Positions 1 through 10,700 of a DNA stretch of 64,000 nt are shown here, piece by piece. Each line of letters starts with the position of its first letter. Positions within the stretch are counted from its first letter, which is position 1. The notes below the pieces were generated by a model. The model was not told the origin of the DNA and did no database searches. It worked only from the letters and a program-made list of their open reading frames with translations. The stretch is from Verrucomicrobiaceae bacterium (GTDB lineage: Bacteria > Verrucomicrobiota > Verrucomicrobiia > Verrucomicrobiales > Akkermansiaceae): contig JAIXQH010000014.1 of NCBI GenBank assembly GCA_027484055.1, positions 124,001-188,000 on the forward strand, read 5' to 3'. A program made the translations under genes and the position numbers.

Positions 1-359
1 GCGAGAAGGTCGTCGGAAGTGGCCCGCTTTACCGCGATCACAGCATCGTTGGCGGCACGGTCCGCGTCCGCCTCACCGGCATCGGCGGGGGACTCGTTGT
101 GGGTTCGGCTCCTTGGCGTCCTGCCGGCGTCCAGCCTTTGCCGGTGGACAAGTTGCTAGGTTTTTACATTGCCGGGGCGGATCAAAAATGGGTTGAGGCA
201 GAGGCCCGCATCGAGGGCGACTCGGTTGTCATCTCCAGTCCGGCGGTGTCCTCGCCCGTGGCCGCGCGTTACGGTTGGGCCGCTTCGCCGCATGTCAATC
301 TCTACAACCGCGAGGGTCTCGCAGCGGCACCGTTCCGCACCGACGCCGCGGATCGCTAA
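1..359 (+). CDS. Sialate O-acetylesterase-like protein, C-terminal fragment
   Basis: This frame is open from the window edge to TAA at 357-359, so only about the last 118 residues are visible. They align along their length with the C-terminus of the sialate O-acetylesterase at 25810-27339: both carry G-x-YIAGADQKW / FTIAGSDQKF, then ARYGWA / VRYGWA, then the ending APFRTD / SPFRTD. This is the terminal beta-sandwich of the SGNH-type esterase, and the catalytic GQSNME block lies outside the window. The family removes O-acetyl groups from acetylated sugars. The ORF-track start at 99 is an internal Met. It sits directly upstream of the heparinase-like gene, separated by about 150 bp that hold a tandem operator-like site. 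Confidence 0.85.
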   Translation, partial: EKVVGSGPLYRDHSIVGGTVRVRLTGIGGGLVVGSAPWRPAGVQPLPVDKLLGFYIAGADQKWVEAEARIEGDSVVISSPAVSSPVAARYGWAASPHVNLYNREGLAAAPFRTDAADR

Positions 360-426
360 GCCGCTCGTCTTGGTGATCGCGAAATTTCCCGCAGCTTCCA
401 ACCGGGATGGGATCTGCCGAAACGGC

Positions 427-463
427 GACGCAAAATAACCTGCCTACGACGCAAGATCGCCCC
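427..463 (+). promoter_or_regulatory. Tandem 21-bp-spaced operator-like site A
   Basis: Half-sites GACGCAAAATAACCTG (427) and GACGCAAGATCGCCCC (448) begin exactly 21 bp apart. The site lies about 50 bp before the ATG of the heparinase-like gene. The same two-part site occurs upstream of four other genes in this window. The geometry matches tandem AraC-family operators; the regulator is inferred, not shown. Confidence 0.7.
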
Positions 464-513
464 ATAGGATTGTGTCGCTGAATTCGTAATCTAGGAGTTA
501 GACCAATCAATCC

Positions 514-3500
514 ATGAAAACCCACCAGTCGCCGCTTCTCGCCTTTCTCTTCACGGTCACGATCATCAACCTGCAAGCCGCGTCCGATCCATCGAAGTCG
601 CCCTTTTCAGACAAGCCGTGTGATTCTTATGCGAATCACAAGGACGAGACGGGCAAGCCCGCGATCCTGCGCTGGGGGGAAGCACCGTATGAGGATTTTG
701 GATCGCGGGCGGTGACGTTCGACTCCTCGGGCGTCAGGAAACTCCGCCAGGTTCCCGCACCCGGGGTTCATCCGCGGATCTTCTTCGGGCCGGATGATCT
801 GGCGGATGTGAGAAAGCGTGTGCGCGAAACCCGGTGCGGGCAGGAGGCATGGAAGAACATCCTCAGTTGGACGGAGATGATGAAGGGCCGTTATGACGAT
901 ACCCAGGAATACGCGAAGCCGTACCGATGGAACGGGGGCTTCGGCGGCCTTCACGGGCGGGTGCCGCTTTTCAGGTTGGGAATCCCTCGCGAGAGCGGCA
1001 AGGCTCCTTATAACAGAAATTTGGCGGCGGCTTCGATCTATCAGGGACTGGCTGATGGAAGTGCCAAAGATTTTCCGGAATTCTACTGGAACACGATGGC
1101 GCTGGAGTCTTTCCGCTGCCTGATCGACGAGGACTCCGCCGGAGCTAGGACGGCTGCCAACGCCGTGGTCACGATGATGAGGATCAGCCAGGCGAAACGG
1201 GCGGTGGATCCGAAACAGCAGGGGAAGACGCCAGCCCAACCGGTTGGAGGATTCCAACTCGCGTTTGCTTATGATTTCCTGTATGGGCAGTTGACCGCTG
1301 AACAACGCCGACTCATTCACGACGAGCTTGCCGCCACCACGTGGTCGCACGACAACTACGGCACCTTTAATACGGCGGAGTCCTCGCGCAGCAACTGGGC
1401 GACATTTTCCTACTGGCTCTTCCAGGTATTGGCCATTGAGGACGAGCCGGGATTCAACGACCTGAAAGTGCGTGGCATGTATCGCGGCTGGAGGAACCTG
1501 CTCACCTACGGATGGTTCGAATCCGGAGCCACCTTCGAGGGCGAGGCGAAGAATCAGCTTGGCATGGATGGCATCATCGCGTTCGCCTCCCGCCAGTCCC
1601 GGTACGGATTCCAGAACCTCGCGGGCCATCCCTACCTTCAGACGTATGCCAGAAATTTCCTGCCGCACAGTGTGAATCCGATGCTTTCCGGCTTCCATAA
1701 GTATGATCTGCTAGGTGGCAGCCGCGCGCTGAGCGCAGGTGCCGCGCCGTCCGACATGATCGGGCTGAAGTTCATGTTTCCGCAGGATAAGGCGATCGAC
1801 TGGATCTATCGAAAAGCGGTGGGCGAAGGTTATGAGAATGTCCCGGACCGCCCGGACGGCTACTTCAATGCCCTGCTTTTCTTCGCCATATTCGCCACGG
1901 ATTTCGATCCGGCGAATGACGACCCGGCGAAGTTAGATTTGGGAAACACCTTTTTCTGCGGAGAGCGGGCGTTGATGATGACGCGAAGTTCCTGGGATCA
2001 GGACGCCATGATGCTCAACATGCACACAAGGCAGGCGAACGGTGGTCATTCCTTCGCGGATCGCAACGCGATCATGCTCGCCGGTGCGGGGAGGGTCTGG
2101 TCGCCTAACGGATATGCGTCTTTCCGGACGATGGAGAACAGCGTGGTTTGCATCGATGGAAAAAGTCAGAACGAAATCGTGCCCGGTCGCTGCGTTGATT
2201 TCCAAAGGACGGACTCGGCATCGTTCATGGTGGGGGATGCGAAGTATTCGTGGGACTGGGATTGGAAGCGGCTTGAGAAGGGCGGCGGATATTTCATGGT
2301 CTCGGACGTCGATGCGGGCAAGGTGGCTGTGCCGCCCGGATGGGAACCCGTTCTCCACAGTGTGAATGATTTCGCTTACAAGAAACTGCGGCACGCCTAT
2401 CTCGACTGGCCGCAGTTCCGCTACGCCCACTGGATCCTGCCGAAGGGGGCGCTTTCGCCCTACGTGCGCCGTCCGCTGAATCCGATTCAAAAGGCATTCC
2501 GTACGGCCGGGCTTGTCCGAGGCTCGTTCCCCTATGCGGTTGTCATCGACGATATCCGCGTGGACGATTCAAGCCATCGTTACGATTGGACGCTCGCGCT
2601 GGAATACGACATCCGCATCGCAAGTGTCGAAAAGCATGCTGACGGCTCGCTCGATGTCATTCTAACCGGATCAGACCCCGATCTGAGATTGGAGCACCCC
2701 AAGCAACCGTTGCCATCCGCCATCGACTCCGGGAGCCTGATTCCGCCTGGCCAGCCGATGCTGCTGGTAAAATTGCTCAACCGCTCCACCGATCCCGGCC
2801 ATTCCGTTAGCGAGCCTGTGATCGTCGAGCTGCCCAACGGTGCGGATGCCGTAAAATACGGGCGCATCCGGCGTTTGGTGATTTCCGCAGAGTCCGTGGC
2901 TCCGGATTTCAAGTTCATCCTCGCACCTTACCGGCAGGGCGGACCCGTGCCCCGGATCGCTTGGGATAAGACAAGCTCCACCGCCATTGTTAGTTCCGGC
3001 GATGCCACGGACACCGTTGTTTTTTCTACGGCTCATTCCGGCAAAACCGACGTGGTGATCAATCGAAAAACCGGAACGGCTCCTGCAACAGAAGTCATCC
3101 ATGTAGACAAGCCGATCACTCCATTGGCGGACGTGCTCGCCGACAAGCGGGCCAAGGAGATCGCCGATACGAAGGCATGGGTGAAAAACGAACTGGCGGG
3201 TTTCAGTCCAAGGTCTCTCGAAGGTCTTGTGGCGCATTGGAATTTTGAAGATTTGCTGGATTCGAAAACGTCATCTATTGGAAGTCTAACTGCCACGATG
3301 GATTGTGTCGGGGGCAGGCTCGTCCCCGGAAGGGTCGGCAAGGCGCTGCAATTCACCGGTGCCAAGGAGGGGGTTCCTCTTCATGTCGATTTGAGCGGGT
3401 TCGCATCCGAAGGCTTCACCATCGCGTTCTGGGCCAAGGATGCGGAGCGGAAAGGCGGCTATTTTTTCAACAACAACGGTAATCGCGGCATCAGTTTGGG

Positions 3501-3807
3501 AATTGAAAACCAAACACTCAGGGTGGATGCCGATTCGCGGCATCGCTGGTGTAAATCACCGGCGACGTTCGACGAGTGGCAGCATGTCGTCTGGACCTAT
3601 GATGGCAAGACCATGCGGCTCTATCTGGGCGGCAGGCAAGTGGCCACGGGTGATGCGTCCGCGGCGTTTAGTGTATCGAAAAACACCACACTGGCTCCCG
3701 GATTCGCCGGGGTCCTTGATGAGCTCGTGATCTGCCGCCGTGCACTTTCTGCGGATGAGATTGCCCGGGTCTTCGCGGTGCAGACCTACGGACCGGGAAC
3801 GCAGTGA
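514..3807 (+). CDS. Secreted heparinase II/III-like protein with C-terminal LamG domain
   Basis: A 1097-aa protein with an N-terminal signal peptide (cleavage probably after LQAAS). A VPAPGVHPRIFFG block at about residues 80-92 introduces a helical region of the chondroitin AC/alginate lyase toroid type. A heparinase II/III-like beta-sandwich follows, with GGHSFADRNAIMLAG at about residue 510. From about residue 908 (GLVAHWNFED) to the end is a LamG/concanavalin-like domain finishing GVLDELVICRRALSADEI. The likely role is extracellular cleavage of an acidic polysaccharide, but the substrate cannot be read from sequence. There is no clear Shine-Dalgarno; ATG at 514 is chosen for the signal peptide. 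Operator site A lies upstream. A second, internally deleted copy of this family sits at 22973. Confidence 0.8.
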   Translation: MKTHQSPLLAFLFTVTIINLQAASDPSKSPFSDKPCDSYANHKDETGKPAILRWGEAPYEDFGSRAVTFDSSGVRKLRQVPAPGVHPRIFFGPDDLADVRKRVRETRCGQEAWKNILSWTEMMKGRYDDTQEYAKPYRWNGGFGGLHGRVPLFRLGIPRESGKAPYNRNLAAASIYQGLADGSAKDFPEFYWNTMALESFRCLIDEDSAGARTAANAVVTMMRISQAKRAVDPKQQGKTPAQPVGGFQLAFAYDFLYGQLTAEQRRLIHDELAATTWSHDNYGTFNTAESSRSNWATFSYWLFQVLAIEDEPGFNDLKVRGMYRGWRNLLTYGWFESGATFEGEAKNQLGMDGIIAFASRQSRYGFQNLAGHPYLQTYARNFLPHSVNPMLSGFHKYDLLGGSRALSAGAAPSDMIGLKFMFPQDKAIDWIYRKAVGEGYENVPDRPDGYFNALLFFAIFATDFDPANDDPAKLDLGNTFFCGERALMMTRSSWDQDAMMLNMHTRQANGGHSFADRNAIMLAGAGRVWSPNGYASFRTMENSVVCIDGKSQNEIVPGRCVDFQRTDSASFMVGDAKYSWDWDWKRLEKGGGYFMVSDVDAGKVAVPPGWEPVLHSVNDFAYKKLRHAYLDWPQFRYAHWILPKGALSPYVRRPLNPIQKAFRTAGLVRGSFPYAVVIDDIRVDDSSHRYDWTLALEYDIRIASVEKHADGSLDVILTGSDPDLRLEHPKQPLPSAIDSGSLIPPGQPMLLVKLLNRSTDPGHSVSEPVIVELPNGADAVKYGRIRRLVISAESVAPDFKFILAPYRQGGPVPRIAWDKTSSTAIVSSGDATDTVVFSTAHSGKTDVVINRKTGTAPATEVIHVDKPITPLADVLADKRAKEIADTKAWVKNELAGFSPRSLEGLVAHWNFEDLLDSKTSSIGSLTATMDCVGGRLVPGRVGKALQFTGAKEGVPLHVDLSGFASEGFTIAFWAKDAERKGGYFFNNNGNRGISLGIENQTLRVDADSRHRWCKSPATFDEWQHVVWTYDGKTMRLYLGGRQVATGDASAAFSVSKNTTLAPGFAGVLDELVICRRALSADEIARVFAVQTYGPGTQ

Positions 3808-3856
3808 TCGCTTGCCTTGATCACGGGAGTTCGGGACCATGGCCCTTCCGAAAATT

Positions 3857-3893
3857 GACGTAAAATCATCCGCCCACGACGCAAAATCACCCC
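3857..3893 (+). promoter_or_regulatory. Tandem 21-bp-spaced operator-like site B
   Basis: Half-sites GACGTAAAATCATCCG (3857) and GACGCAAAATCACCCC (3878) start 21 bp apart, about 95 bp before the ATG of the PATR gene at 3988. A possible -10 hexamer TACATT lies at 3930, about 37 bp past the CCCC end. This is one of five such sites. Confidence 0.7.
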
Positions 3894-3987
3894 TGTTGAG
3901 TCCCGGTCGCTTGCCATTGAGTCAATTTTTACATTCGGGAAGGTTCATTCAATCGCTTTTCCACCAAACACCAAGCCAGAAAAACCC

Positions 3988-6900
3988 ATGAAACCACGAT
4001 TCTTTTCATTCACGCGGACCGCACTGATCAAGGCGACTCCGGTCATCATTGTCATTGCCCTGTCATCAGGCGTCACTCAGGCAGCCATCAGATACTGGGA
4101 CCTTAACAGCACGACTTCCGGTCTCGGCTCAGGTACCGGTTCATGGGATCTATCCGCTACGAACTGGAACGCGGCGACAGCAGGCACCGCCGCCACTGTT
4201 GCCTTCGTCAACGGCGATGACGCGTTTTTCCAGACAGCAGGAGTTAACACGGTCACCCTCGATGCCAACCTCACCGCGAATTCCATCACTCAAACCACGA
4301 CTGCCACCGCCACCACCATCAATTCGGGAGCAGGCACCCAGATTACGATCACTTCCGGCAGAATCGATAGCATCGGCAATCAGCCGTTCATCATCAATCC
4401 CGATGTTGTTCTCAGTGCCGCTGGCACGATAACGTCCTCATTGTCCACCAATCCCATCACTCTGGCCGGCGTGGTGAGCGGAGCGGGATTCACCAAAGCG
4501 GGAATAGGAACACTCAATCTCAACGGAGCCAACACCTATACCGGAACCACCAATGTCATCGCGGGCACAGCCAGTGTTGTGGGTGCCACGGCGAACATCA
4601 ATGCTTCTTCTGCAATCACCCTCGGAGGTTTCGGGCTTACCGCCACGCTCACGCTGGACAATACAGCGGGCATCGTGAATCGCGTCAGTGATGCGGCACC
4701 TCTTTCACTTTCGACGGGCGGTGCCTTGAGCCTCGTGGGCAACGCGAGTGCGAATACCTCCGAAACGGTCGGTGCCCTCACAATTGGCTCTGGTGCTTCG
4801 TCCATTTCGATTTCCGGAACGGCGCTAGGCCTGCTCCACACACTGTCGGCGGCCAGTATCACGCGCACCAACCTGGGAACCGGTCTTGTCCGCGGCACCA
4901 GTCTCGGTCAGGCGGCGACGAATGCGACGCTGCTCACTCTATCGGATATTTCCGGGCTGAATTTAGTCGGCACCACCACTGCCAACGGTACCTCGCCGGG
5001 CACCGCCGACAACGTGAAAATTGTGCCGTGGCTTATCGGTGACTCCAGTGCCACCTCAGGAGGAATCAACTTCGTGACCTACGATACCACCGGCGGCTTG
5101 CGACCGCTGGCTACGGGTGAATACGCGACTCTTGCTGCAGGTTATGTGGCAACCGGCGAAAACGTGAGGGCCTTCAATGGTACGATCACGGCAGCCAGCC
5201 CCAGCTTGAACTCGCTGCTCTTCAGCACCGCCAGTGCGCTCGGCGGCAGCGGAACTCTCAGCATCGCCAGCGGCGCAGTGGGACTCATTAACAGCAACAC
5301 CGCCTCGATAGGCAGCGGTTTCTCCAGCCTCAGTCTGGGGAACAACGAGGGGGTGATTTATGTCACCAGCAGCGGTTCACTTACCATCAACACACCGGTC
5401 GACGTTACCGGTGGCGGTGGACTCACTAAAGCGGGTGGTGGGAGTGGCTCACTTGTCCTCGCAGCAGCGAACCTTTACACCGGTCCTACGACCGTCAACC
5501 AAGGCACCCTTGCTATCGGCACTGGTGGCAGCACCCACGCGTCTTCTGCGGTTACGGCAGTGACCGGCGGCACCCTGAATGTAAACTCCGGAGGCACTGT
5601 CAACGGCAGCGTTACCTCCCAGATATCCACCGCGCAGACCACCGCCAACGTCATCAACAGCGGCACCATCGTCGGCGCGCTTACCACCAGCGCTGGCACA
5701 GGTCCAGCTAGTCCGAATGCAAACGCCACCCCTATCGTCAACACCGGGCACGCTCAACTGAATGCGGGTTCCACCACGGGCAGCATCACCAACAACGGCC
5801 AGTTGACGTTTTCCGGCGCGGCTCCGATCACGTCGTTCGGCACCATCAGTGGTTCCGGCGGCTTGGGCGGATTCAACGATGCGAACACCGACACCAAGAC
5901 GCTCACCCTCGCCGCAGGCAGCGCATTCTCCTATTTCCGCAATACCAACTCGACAGGCACCGCCACCTCGGTCCTGCAAGTCGCGGGCGGTGGCACAACG
6001 TCCTTCCAATGGTTTGGATATAACAACACGGTCACCGGAGCGGCTGATGTGACCTTCAACGGCGGCATCTTCAATATTGGCAGGATCGGCCAAAATAACA
6101 CCGGAGCCACCTCGATCGGGATCTTCAAGGTTACCAATGGCTCGGCTCTCAACATCGCGACCAGCGGCCACGAGCACGGCACCTGGAACATCATCAACGG
6201 CACCATGGCTTTCACTGGCAGCATCCTGCAAGCCAACGGAACCAACGCCGCCGCTTCGGCTTTGCAGCTGACGGTCAACAACAGTGGCGGAGGTTCCGGA
6301 AGCACCCTTTCCGCGACGGGTTCTCTAACGCTTGGCAGCGGCCCGACGGGTTCAAGCCAGAACAATTTCCTGACTATCGGCAACGGGGGGACCGCTTCGT
6401 TTACGGGCGGCCTGCTTTCTGTTGGAAACGCGACGGCGGCGACCGCTGAAACCAATACGGTTAACCTGAATGGCGGCAAACTGCTCGTCGGCGGCACATC
6501 AGGGATTTTTGCGGCAGCAGGCACAGGGCAGATCAAGACCTTCAACTGGACCGGCGGCCGACTCGCGTCCTTGCAAATCACCCCGGGCGTCAATTTCACC
6601 AATCCTGCCAGCGGTGGCATCACGACCACGGGCCTAGTCAACAGTGGTGGTGTTCTCGCTCCGGGAGATGTCGGCACTGCGGGCCGCACCACCATCACTG
6701 GCGACTACACCCAGCAGGCCGGGGGCACCCTCGCCATCGACATCGGCGGCACCAACCAGACCGGAGGCTTTCAGAATCTGGTAAACTCCTATGACAACCT
6801 GCTGTTGAACGGTGCCTCCACCGCGAATCTTTCGCTCAACGGCAATCTCCAAGTCTCGCTCCAAGGATTCACTCCGGCGAGCTCCGATTCCTTCACGATC

Positions 6901-7464
6901 ATTCGCGCTGCTCCCTCCACACTGGTAGTGAGCGGGGCGTTTTCCAATGTGGCCTTCGGTGCCCGTATCACCACCCAGGGCGGCGAAGGAACTTTCCTAG
7001 TGAGCAACACGGGCACTTCGGTGACGCTCAGCGACTATCAGTCTAACACAGCAAATGACTTTGCCGCATGGATCGGAACCTTCGGTGTGAGCGATCCTTC
7101 CTTCGATGCCGATCCGGACAACGACGGACTCGACAATGGAGTCGAAAACATCCTCGGCTCCAGTCCGTCGGTTTTCAGCGAAGGGCTCACCCAGATCTCC
7201 ACCACCGGCAGCTCGGTCAAATTCCGGCACAGCCAGAGTAACACCATCGCCTCCGACGTGGCGAAGACCTATCAGTGGTCCCCCGATCTGGTGAACTGGG
7301 CCGCCAGCGGCGTGAGCATCGGCGGCACTACTGCCACCATCGCCGAGAGTACTATCACGAATGTCTCCGCTCCAGGCAACGATGTGATCGAAGTCACAGT
7401 CACCGTCACCGCCGGTCCTGCGACCAAGATCTTCGGTCGTCTCGTCTCGACCCAGACACCGTAA
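3988..7464 (+). CDS. Secreted PATR (autotransporter-associated beta-strand repeat) protein
   Basis: An 1158-aa protein with a signal peptide (VIIVIALSSGVTQA). Most of its length is a predicted right-handed beta-helix low in charged residues. PATR repeat units of the form GxGFTKAGxGTLNLNGANTYTGTT occur at about residues 165-190 and again near 485-510. Around residues 870-1015 is the module APGDVGTAGRTTITGDY, shared with two other proteins in the window. The C-terminus carries DADPDNDGLDNGVEN, a calcium-type Asp-rich loop, then a small beta domain ending IFGRLVSTQTP. No membrane-inserting autotransporter barrel is seen, so a surface or matrix protein is more likely than a classical autotransporter. 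Site B lies upstream and a double hairpin downstream. Its function (adhesion or polysaccharide capture) is inferred. Confidence 0.8.
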   Translation: MKPRFFSFTRTALIKATPVIIVIALSSGVTQAAIRYWDLNSTTSGLGSGTGSWDLSATNWNAATAGTAATVAFVNGDDAFFQTAGVNTVTLDANLTANSITQTTTATATTINSGAGTQITITSGRIDSIGNQPFIINPDVVLSAAGTITSSLSTNPITLAGVVSGAGFTKAGIGTLNLNGANTYTGTTNVIAGTASVVGATANINASSAITLGGFGLTATLTLDNTAGIVNRVSDAAPLSLSTGGALSLVGNASANTSETVGALTIGSGASSISISGTALGLLHTLSAASITRTNLGTGLVRGTSLGQAATNATLLTLSDISGLNLVGTTTANGTSPGTADNVKIVPWLIGDSSATSGGINFVTYDTTGGLRPLATGEYATLAAGYVATGENVRAFNGTITAASPSLNSLLFSTASALGGSGTLSIASGAVGLINSNTASIGSGFSSLSLGNNEGVIYVTSSGSLTINTPVDVTGGGGLTKAGGGSGSLVLAAANLYTGPTTVNQGTLAIGTGGSTHASSAVTAVTGGTLNVNSGGTVNGSVTSQISTAQTTANVINSGTIVGALTTSAGTGPASPNANATPIVNTGHAQLNAGSTTGSITNNGQLTFSGAAPITSFGTISGSGGLGGFNDANTDTKTLTLAAGSAFSYFRNTNSTGTATSVLQVAGGGTTSFQWFGYNNTVTGAADVTFNGGIFNIGRIGQNNTGATSIGIFKVTNGSALNIATSGHEHGTWNIINGTMAFTGSILQANGTNAAASALQLTVNNSGGGSGSTLSATGSLTLGSGPTGSSQNNFLTIGNGGTASFTGGLLSVGNATAATAETNTVNLNGGKLLVGGTSGIFAAAGTGQIKTFNWTGGRLASLQITPGVNFTNPASGGITTTGLVNSGGVLAPGDVGTAGRTTITGDYTQQAGGTLAIDIGGTNQTGGFQNLVNSYDNLLLNGASTANLSLNGNLQVSLQGFTPASSDSFTIIRAAPSTLVVSGAFSNVAFGARITTQGGEGTFLVSNTGTSVTLSDYQSNTANDFAAWIGTFGVSDPSFDADPDNDGLDNGVENILGSSPSVFSEGLTQISTTGSSVKFRHSQSNTIASDVAKTYQWSPDLVNWAASGVSIGGTTATIAESTITNVSAPGNDVIEVTVTVTAGPATKIFGRLVSTQTP

Positions 7465-7488
7465 GGCACCGCTACAGATTGATTAGAA

Positions 7489-7558
7489 TTTCCGGAGGTA
7501 ACGGGTTTTCTCCGGAAGGAAAAACAGGGGGCGCCGAGTGGAGAATCGGCGGCCCTTG
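7489..7558 (+). terminator. Double-hairpin 3' element (copy 1)
   Basis: The first hairpin has arms TCCGGAG (7491-7497) and CTCCGGA (7510-7516) around a 12-nt loop. The second has arms CAGGGGGCGCCGA and TCGGCGGCCCTTG (11 of 13 pair) at 7525-7558. There is no strong T run after it. A near-identical first hairpin, followed by a true T-tailed hairpin, lies after the PATR gene ending at 36921. Confidence 0.6.
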
Positions 7559-7735
7559 TCTTCGCTCTTGAAACAACCGGTTCTCTCTCCCTTAGCGAAC
7601 CATGGGGTCGCGTGAATCCATCAGCTAATGAATGGAAGGCAGGCGTTCAATCTTGGGCACCGGGGTGGGGGAGTCGTGTGCCAGCCACAGCAGGGAAAAT
7701 TTCCCGATCAATCCGATTTTACCAAACGGCCAATC

Positions 7736-10700
7736 ATGAAAAAATCCGAAAGGCAGAAGCCCAAACCTCTTGTGATGGGCACCATTTTACGCACGTCTCT
7801 CATCATGCAGGCAGTTATGCTGTCTGCCCAAGGTGCTGATTTCTACTTCGATGTGAATGGCGCGTCCCCCGGCAGCGGTGTCGCTAGCGGAGGCTCCTAC
7901 GCTTGGTCCGGTGCCTTCTGGTCCACCGCCACGGACGGCACCGCCGCCACCGGCACACTTCCGACGCGTAACACGTCCTACTTCTCCGCCGGCGTGGATG
8001 GCGAGGGCAGCTTCACCGTCACTGGCGCGACCAGTGAGACTGGCAGCGTCGTCGTCCAAGAGGGAAACGTCACCCTCCAGAGCCTCACTCGCATTTTCAA
8101 CAATGGCTCGGTCCTGCGCACGCTCGCCGGCACCAGCCTTACCATTCAAAACTCGCCAGATTTCTATAACAACGGGGTTACCTTTGACACTGCCGCCGAC
8201 ACGACGATTACGATTGCCGGGACCAGTAGCGGCAGTCGCAAAGCACTCCTCACCAAAACCGGACCGGGGCGAGTGATCTTCCAAGGCGTCAACTCCGGCG
8301 GCTCCGGTGGCACGCTCACCATCCATAATGGCGAATACAGGATCCAGAACAGCGCGTCCGTCGCCGACGGCGCTTCGGTCGTCAACTCCGGCGGCACCCT
8401 CTCGCTGGCCAACAACATCGCTCCAACTCGCGGCCTCACACTCAATGGCTCAGGCTACATCTCTGCTGGCGCACTCCGCAGCGTTTCCGGCAGCAACTCC
8501 TGGAATGGCCTGCTTACCTTGGGTTCCGCGACCCGCATCCACGCCGACCCCGGTGCTTCCCTTACCCTGAACCCCGCCGCTGGAAATTCGGTGACCGGCG
8601 CTTTTCCGCTGGCCCTCGGAGGCTCGGGGACGATCACCGTTTCCAAGCCCATTTCCGCCGTGGCGTCCCTCACCAAAGACGGCGCGGGCGTAGCTATTCT
8701 GGCTGCCCCAAATCCCTTCACCGGACCGACCACCGTATCCGTTGGAAGCCTGCGTTTCTCCGAAACCTCCGGCGTGTTGGCGACTGTCGGCGGGTCACTT
8801 GCCGTGAATGCCACCGTCGAGGTGGTCAACGCCGCTTCCCAAACATGGTCCACACCGCTTTCCGGCGGCACTGCGGGCCGTTTCGTAAAGCAGGGTGGGG
8901 GACGCCTCACGCTCTCCGGCAGCCACTGGTTCGCAGGCACGGTAGCAATCCAGTCCGGCACCCTGACCCTTGCCACCGGCTCGTCTGTTTCTTCCGTTGC
9001 CCGTTTCGATGTCTCCGCCAATTCCACCTTCGATGTCTCCGCAGTCCCGGGCTTCGCGCTCGTCTCCAGCCAAACGCTTTCCGGCGTCGGAAATGTCACT
9101 GGATCCATTACCACGCAGGCAGGCTCCGTTCTTGATCTTACTCCGGGCACACCGCTCACCGTCACGGGTGCTATGACGATCACCTCGGGCACCGCAGTGC
9201 GTGCGCCCGCCGCCCTCGTCAATGGCACGTATCCGCTCATCCGCACCACCGGCGGCACCCTAACGACATCGCCCTCCGGGCTTTCCGTAGTCGGCTTCGT
9301 TTCCCCGACGCAGGTCGCCTCGCTTGAACTCAACGGTGGGGCCACTGAGCTTTCTCTGGTTGTTGCGACCAATCCCTATTCCAGCCGCGCGTTAACTTGG
9401 ATGGGCGATGGTTCGGAAAATTTCTGGGACAACGCGACTTCTAGCACTTGGCGCACTAACAGCATGCCCGTCGTCTTTACGACCTCCGACACACTGACCT
9501 TCGACCAAACTGGATCTGCCAACCCGACGGTCAACCTCACAGGGACCCTTGTGCCGGGTTCCGTGACTGTCTCGTCTAACACCGACTATACGTTGACCGG
9601 CGAAGGCAGAATTGCTGGACCCACAGCACTGTCCAAATCCGGCACCGGCAAGCTCATTCTAACCGGCTCGCACACCTTCACGGGCGGCACCTCGCTGATC
9701 GGCGGCACCCTCGAACTCCGCGCTACCGGTGCACTCGGCACCGGCCCCTTCACTAACACCGCGACGCTGGCACTTGCTCCTCCCACGTCTCTCACCTTCG
9801 GAAATACGGTGTCCGGCTCCGGTGCGCTGGTCGTCTCCGGGGGGAGTGCGACCGTTGCAGGTAACAACTCAGCCTTCACCGGCCCCGCCACGGTTTCTTC
9901 CGGCACTCTGACACTCGGCCATGTCTCCGCGCTTGGCACCGCAGTTGGCGCAACTACGATTTCCTCCGGCGCGACGCTCGACCTGGCGGGGCTTGCCGTG
10001 GGCGCTGAGCCCGTCGTGCTTGCGGGTGGTATCTTGGCCAACACTTCCGCGCCTGTTGCCTCGCTCGCCGGCCCCCTCACCGTGTCCTCGGCTTCGAGCT
10101 TGGTCACGGCGAGCGAACTCACATTATCCGGTGCGCTCGGCGGCAATGCAGCGCTTGAGATTTCTAGCGGCGTGTTGCGGATCAACGGAAATTCCGCGAC
10201 TAACACCGGATGGGTCACGGTCGCAAGTGGTGCCACCCTTGCCGGCTCCGGGTCGCTCGGCGGCGGGCTAATAGTCGCAGGCACGCTAGCACCGTCTACC
10301 GGTATCGCGGTTGTGGCCGCACTCACCGTGCAGGGAAATTCCACACTGCAGTCCAGCTCAACGACCCGCCTGCGCATCCAGAAAGCCAGCGGCGTGGCAT
10401 CCTCCGATCGACTCGTCGTTGGAGGCACGCTCACCTTAGGCGGCACTCTGGCCATAACGATTTCCGGCCAGGCGCTCGCCGCTGGTGACACGTTCACCCT
10501 CTTCACCGCCGGCTCTTTGAGTGGCAGTTTTTCGGCGGTCCAGCTGCCTTACCTCTACGGCGATCTTCAATGGGACCGCTCCACCTTGGCGACCCACGGT
10601 GTCGTGCGTGTCATCGCTTTACCTGCGGTCTCCACCCAGGCCCAGCGCCGCGAGTGGTTGCTCACCCGCGTTGCTGACGATCCGGGGGGAGTCGACGGTT

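Noticed and set aside
3804-3824. Hairpin GTGATC...GATCAC at the stop of the heparinase-like gene as a terminator
   Set aside because: Only six base pairs, overlapping the stop codon, with no T run.
7642-7712. Possible sixth tandem operator upstream of the 1972-aa gene (GGCGTTCAATC; also GGGAAAATTTCCC)
   Set aside because: Only 7 of 11 positions match the half-site and there is no partner 21 bp away. The GGGAAAATTTCCC near-palindrome is noted, but a GAAATTTCCCG match near 380 is the only other occurrence seen.
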